A stretch of DNA of 61,313 nt from Bacillota bacterium. Its GTDB lineage: Bacteria; Bacillota; Dethiobacteria; Dethiobacterales; Dethiobacteraceae. Below the pieces are notes generated by a model that did not search any database, was not told the DNA's origin, and saw nothing but the letters and a program-made list of their open reading frames with translations. Numbering within the stretch: position 1 is the stretch's first letter; each line of letters begins with the position of its first letter. Positions 59,206-61,313 of this stretch are shown in pieces. The stretch covers positions 1-61,313 of the forward strand of contig JAAYMK010000001.1 in assembly GCA_012521405.1 (NCBI GenBank), read 5' to 3'. A program made the translations under genes and the position numbers.

Positions 59206-60402
59206 ATGAAACTAGAGGAACGGATCATTATAAGAGAAAAACCCAATTTCTACTTAGAGGCAGTCAACCTATTAGAGGAATATTTTATTAACAAGGAGCA
59301 AAAGCAGGGCCAAGAGGCCTGGGAGGAGGCCTGGCAAAGGAAGTCATTGGTAGACAATCCAGATAGCTTTTCCCTTGCCAGCTTAGAAATTGACGCAAGG
59401 TTTTCTGACGTCTATAACTACTATGCTAACTGCAAGAGGGATCTAATAAGGGTAGCTGGCAATCTAGGAGTGCTAGGACCCTACTTTGCCCTTAGGGTAG
59501 TTGACCATGAAAAGGACATGAGTGGCTTTTTAAAGAGGGCCCTTATTATGAATGATCTTGAGTCGGCAAAGCAATTATCCAGGGACGGTTTTGTGACCTC
59601 CTGCCTGGCAGGTCTCTATGATTTGGCTGGCCTAGGTGCTGACTATGATTTAGAAGCTCCCGAATCACAGGACTGGTGTGATAAGGTTACCCATCCTGAC
59701 TTTGATATGGGAGAGCTTTTTAAGGTTATTGGACAAATGCCCATCTCCGATAGTGATCAGCTCCTTCTTTTGCGTTACTTTCAGGACATTGATACCTATT
59801 ATGACCTGATCAAAAACTGCCTATTAGAGCTAGAGCAGATCTGCAGCAAGCATTACCCCTTGGTCAAGGCCAGGTATGAAGAAAAAATTAAACAGCTAAA
59901 CAGTGAGGGGGGCCTTGATTTTTACCTAGACCTGTTTGGCCAGCTGCTCATAAGTGCAGATGGCTTTCGTAGCGGTGACAAGGTCTATATGGTACTTGGC
60001 ATTGTCTCCTATGGCTCCATGTTAATCCGCTTTTCAGCCTGGAGACGGTTAAGGCTCCTAATGGGAGTAGGACTTTTATTCAGTGAGCTCAACCAACTAA
60101 AAGACAGGAGCAAATACCGGGACAAGATGGCTAAAAAGCAGCTTAAGGCCATATCTGATCCAACCCGCTATGAGATCATCCGCCAGCTGTCCATAAGGCC
60201 CCAGTATGTTCAAGAGTTAGCTGATGCCTTGGGCCTTACTGCCGCAACCCTTTCCCACCACCTGGCCATACTCCAGCAGGCCATGTTAGTTGGAGTCAGG
60301 ATTGAGGGAAGGCGGTCCTATTACTCTATCAACGAGAAGGAGCTAAAGCAGCTAGCTGAGGTCCTAGAAAATATGGCAAGTAGAAGTAGGACGGAGGAAT
60401 AA
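59206..60402 (+). CDS. ArsR-type winged-helix regulator with large N-terminal domain
   Basis: A 398-residue protein. Residues about 310-395 are an ArsR/SmtB-like winged helix ('KQLKAISDPTRYEIIRQLS', 'YVQELADALGLTAATLSHHLAILQQAMLV', 'EGRRSYYSI'). The N-terminal 300 residues are helical, acidic and unfamiliar; no metal-site cysteines are visible, so the ligand is unlikely to be a classic metal. It lies 4 bases ahead of an ABC exporter, which it probably controls. Codon use differs sharply from genes to the left: AGG is about half of the Arg codons, and CTA, AAG and GAG are common. ATG 59206 follows GGGGGAG. Confidence 0.8.
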   Translation: MKLEERIIIREKPNFYLEAVNLLEEYFINKEQKQGQEAWEEAWQRKSLVDNPDSFSLASLEIDARFSDVYNYYANCKRDLIRVAGNLGVLGPYFALRVVDHEKDMSGFLKRALIMNDLESAKQLSRDGFVTSCLAGLYDLAGLGADYDLEAPESQDWCDKVTHPDFDMGELFKVIGQMPISDSDQLLLLRYFQDIDTYYDLIKNCLLELEQICSKHYPLVKARYEEKIKQLNSEGGLDFYLDLFGQLLISADGFRSGDKVYMVLGIVSYGSMLIRFSAWRRLRLLMGVGLLFSELNQLKDRSKYRDKMAKKQLKAISDPTRYEIIRQLSIRPQYVQELADALGLTAATLSHHLAILQQAMLVGVRIEGRRSYYSINEKELKQLAEVLENMASRSRTEE

Positions 60403-60406
60403 AATA

Positions 60407-61313
60407 GTGCAGACACAGGTAAATAGCAGCAAGGAAACTGGATTTCGCAAAAATTTAGCCATAGAGCTATTAGATAAGGAGACCCGAAAAAAGTACTTAC
60501 ACACAGAAAAGCATTCTATGTTAGATCTTTTAAAAGATATGTACAGGCCTGTACTTAAAGATGGGGGCCTGGTGGCCGCCTCTATTGGATATGCAATCTT
60601 TAGTGGCCTTTTACCCCTGCTTTCAGTATTAATTGTACATATACTGGTTGGCTTACTGACTGAAGCAAATGTAGAGGCTAGTAGGCTAATTATGGTGGCA
60701 GGCCTTTATGCAGCCCTCTTTATTTTATGTACATCTGTATCTAGCCAGCTGAAGGGGCGAAACTCAACAAAATTTATGCTCCTTAGATTAAAGGCACTAA
60801 ACAAAATGCTAGATAAGCACATGACCATGGATTATGGCTTATATGAAAACCCCTCCTTTTTAGATGACCTGGGTAACTGGAGCCGTAGCCTAGCAAGTAA
60901 TAACACAGGACTTGAGGGGTCATACCATAAAATCTTTGAACTGGGTGGGACCTTTATTTCACTTATCCTACTAGGTGGCCTTTTATTTATGGTCAGCCCA
61001 CTTATAGCACTTGTAGCTATTGTATTTGTAATAGTTTTTTACTTGGCCCAAAGAAATATTACCAGCTACAAGCATAGGCGCAGGGAAGAGCTTCAAAGGG
61101 TTGGCAGGCGGTCGGGCAAGTTTGCTAGAAAGGCTTCGGACTTTCGCTATGGAAAGGATATGCGGCTATTTAGGATGGAGGACCGATTCCAAAGGGCATT
61201 TAAGCCCCTTCTCTTAGCTTATGAAAAACTTTACAAGGCCTTTACCATGCGTGAGCTACAATTGTCCTTTTTAGAGTCTGCTGCCCTAGTTTTAATTGAT
61301 ATTGTTAGTTTTA
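60407..61313 (+). CDS. ABC exporter membrane domain, cut by window end
   Basis: The first 302 residues of an ABC transporter. After a charged N-terminal 45 residues come four or more membrane segments ('GYAIFSGLLPLLSVLIVHILVGLL', 'LIMVAGLYAALFILCTSV', 'LGGTFISLILLGGLLFMVSPLIALVAIVFVIVFYLAQ') with the exporter loops 'MTMDYGLYENPSFLDDL' and 'KDMRLFRMEDRFQRAF'. The ATPase domain would lie beyond the window. Peptide or drug exporters have this layout. GTG 60407 has GGAGG 9 bases upstream. Same foreign-looking codon use as the ArsR-type gene. Confidence 0.8.
   Translation, partial: MQTQVNSSKETGFRKNLAIELLDKETRKKYLHTEKHSMLDLLKDMYRPVLKDGGLVAASIGYAIFSGLLPLLSVLIVHILVGLLTEANVEASRLIMVAGLYAALFILCTSVSSQLKGRNSTKFMLLRLKALNKMLDKHMTMDYGLYENPSFLDDLGNWSRSLASNNTGLEGSYHKIFELGGTFISLILLGGLLFMVSPLIALVAIVFVIVFYLAQRNITSYKHRRREELQRVGRRSGKFARKASDFRYGKDMRLFRMEDRFQRAFKPLLLAYEKLYKAFTMRELQLSFLESAALVLIDIVSF

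Overview
The window reads as chromosome of an anaerobic, endospore-forming member of the Bacillota (Clostridia or Peptococcia-like). Supporting genes are AddAB instead of RecBCD, an alpha/beta-type small acid-soluble spore protein with a candidate forespore promoter, a YhcN/YlaJ-type sporulation lipoprotein, a DUF1657 protein, Pta-AckA acetate metabolism, rubredoxin, two aldehyde:ferredoxin oxidoreductase (AOR) family genes and a cobalamin riboswitch. Genes are dense, start codons are often TTG or GTG behind strong Shine-Dalgarno sites, and most transcription units end in clear rho-independent terminators. I see no CRISPR array, insertion sequence or rRNA.

Layout. 0.3-4.6 kb (+): a uroporphyrinogen-decarboxylase-like protein, a lipoprotein made of two near-identical repeats, and a GPH-type sugar symporter. 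4.7-16.7 kb: a D,D-carboxypeptidase, a tungsto-enzyme group (short LysR-like protein, AOR, MoaD-like protein, MBL hydrolase), a ferritin-like protein, alpha-glucan phosphorylase, rhomboid protease, and cobT under a cobalamin riboswitch. 16.7-23.8 kb (-): addB-addA. 23.9-29.5 kb: an isopropylmalate-dehydrogenase-family enzyme, a protease-like protein with its halves in reversed order, an AOR relative without the iron-sulfur cysteines, a YchF-like GTPase and pyrophosphatase. 29.5-39.4 kb: ackA-pta, nfo, ssp, an ABC exporter, psuG, an HD-GYP protein, rubredoxin, thiD and an MBL hydrolase. 39.6-47.9 kb: a small peptide plus ATP-grasp-like gene, DUF1657, DedA, an amidohydrolase, a FemAB-type transferase, murE and proC-proB. 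48.0-52.5 kb: tRNA-Trp, small genes and surE. 52.5-58.7 kb (-): a tightly packed operon for recycling S-adenosylmethionine by-products, below a TPR gene. 58.8 kb: tRNA-Thr. From about 58.87 kb on, codon use changes abruptly (an ArsR-type regulator and an ABC exporter cut by the window end).

The main points for follow-up are: (i) the operon at 52.6-57.6 kb (adenosylhomocysteinase family, MTA-phosphorylase family, MtnA, class II aldolase, MTA/SAH deaminase), where residue changes in two enzymes plus the neighbouring deaminase suggest that SAH, MTA and 5'-deoxyadenosine are recycled through inosine intermediates and end as DHAP plus an aldehyde; (ii) a tRNA-Thr whose 3' end does not pair with its 5' end exactly where the codon-use change begins, so either an element integrated at a tRNA or the assembly is chimeric; (iii) the protease-like protein in permuted order; (iv) a MurE with the lysine-type DNPA motif beside a FemAB branching enzyme.
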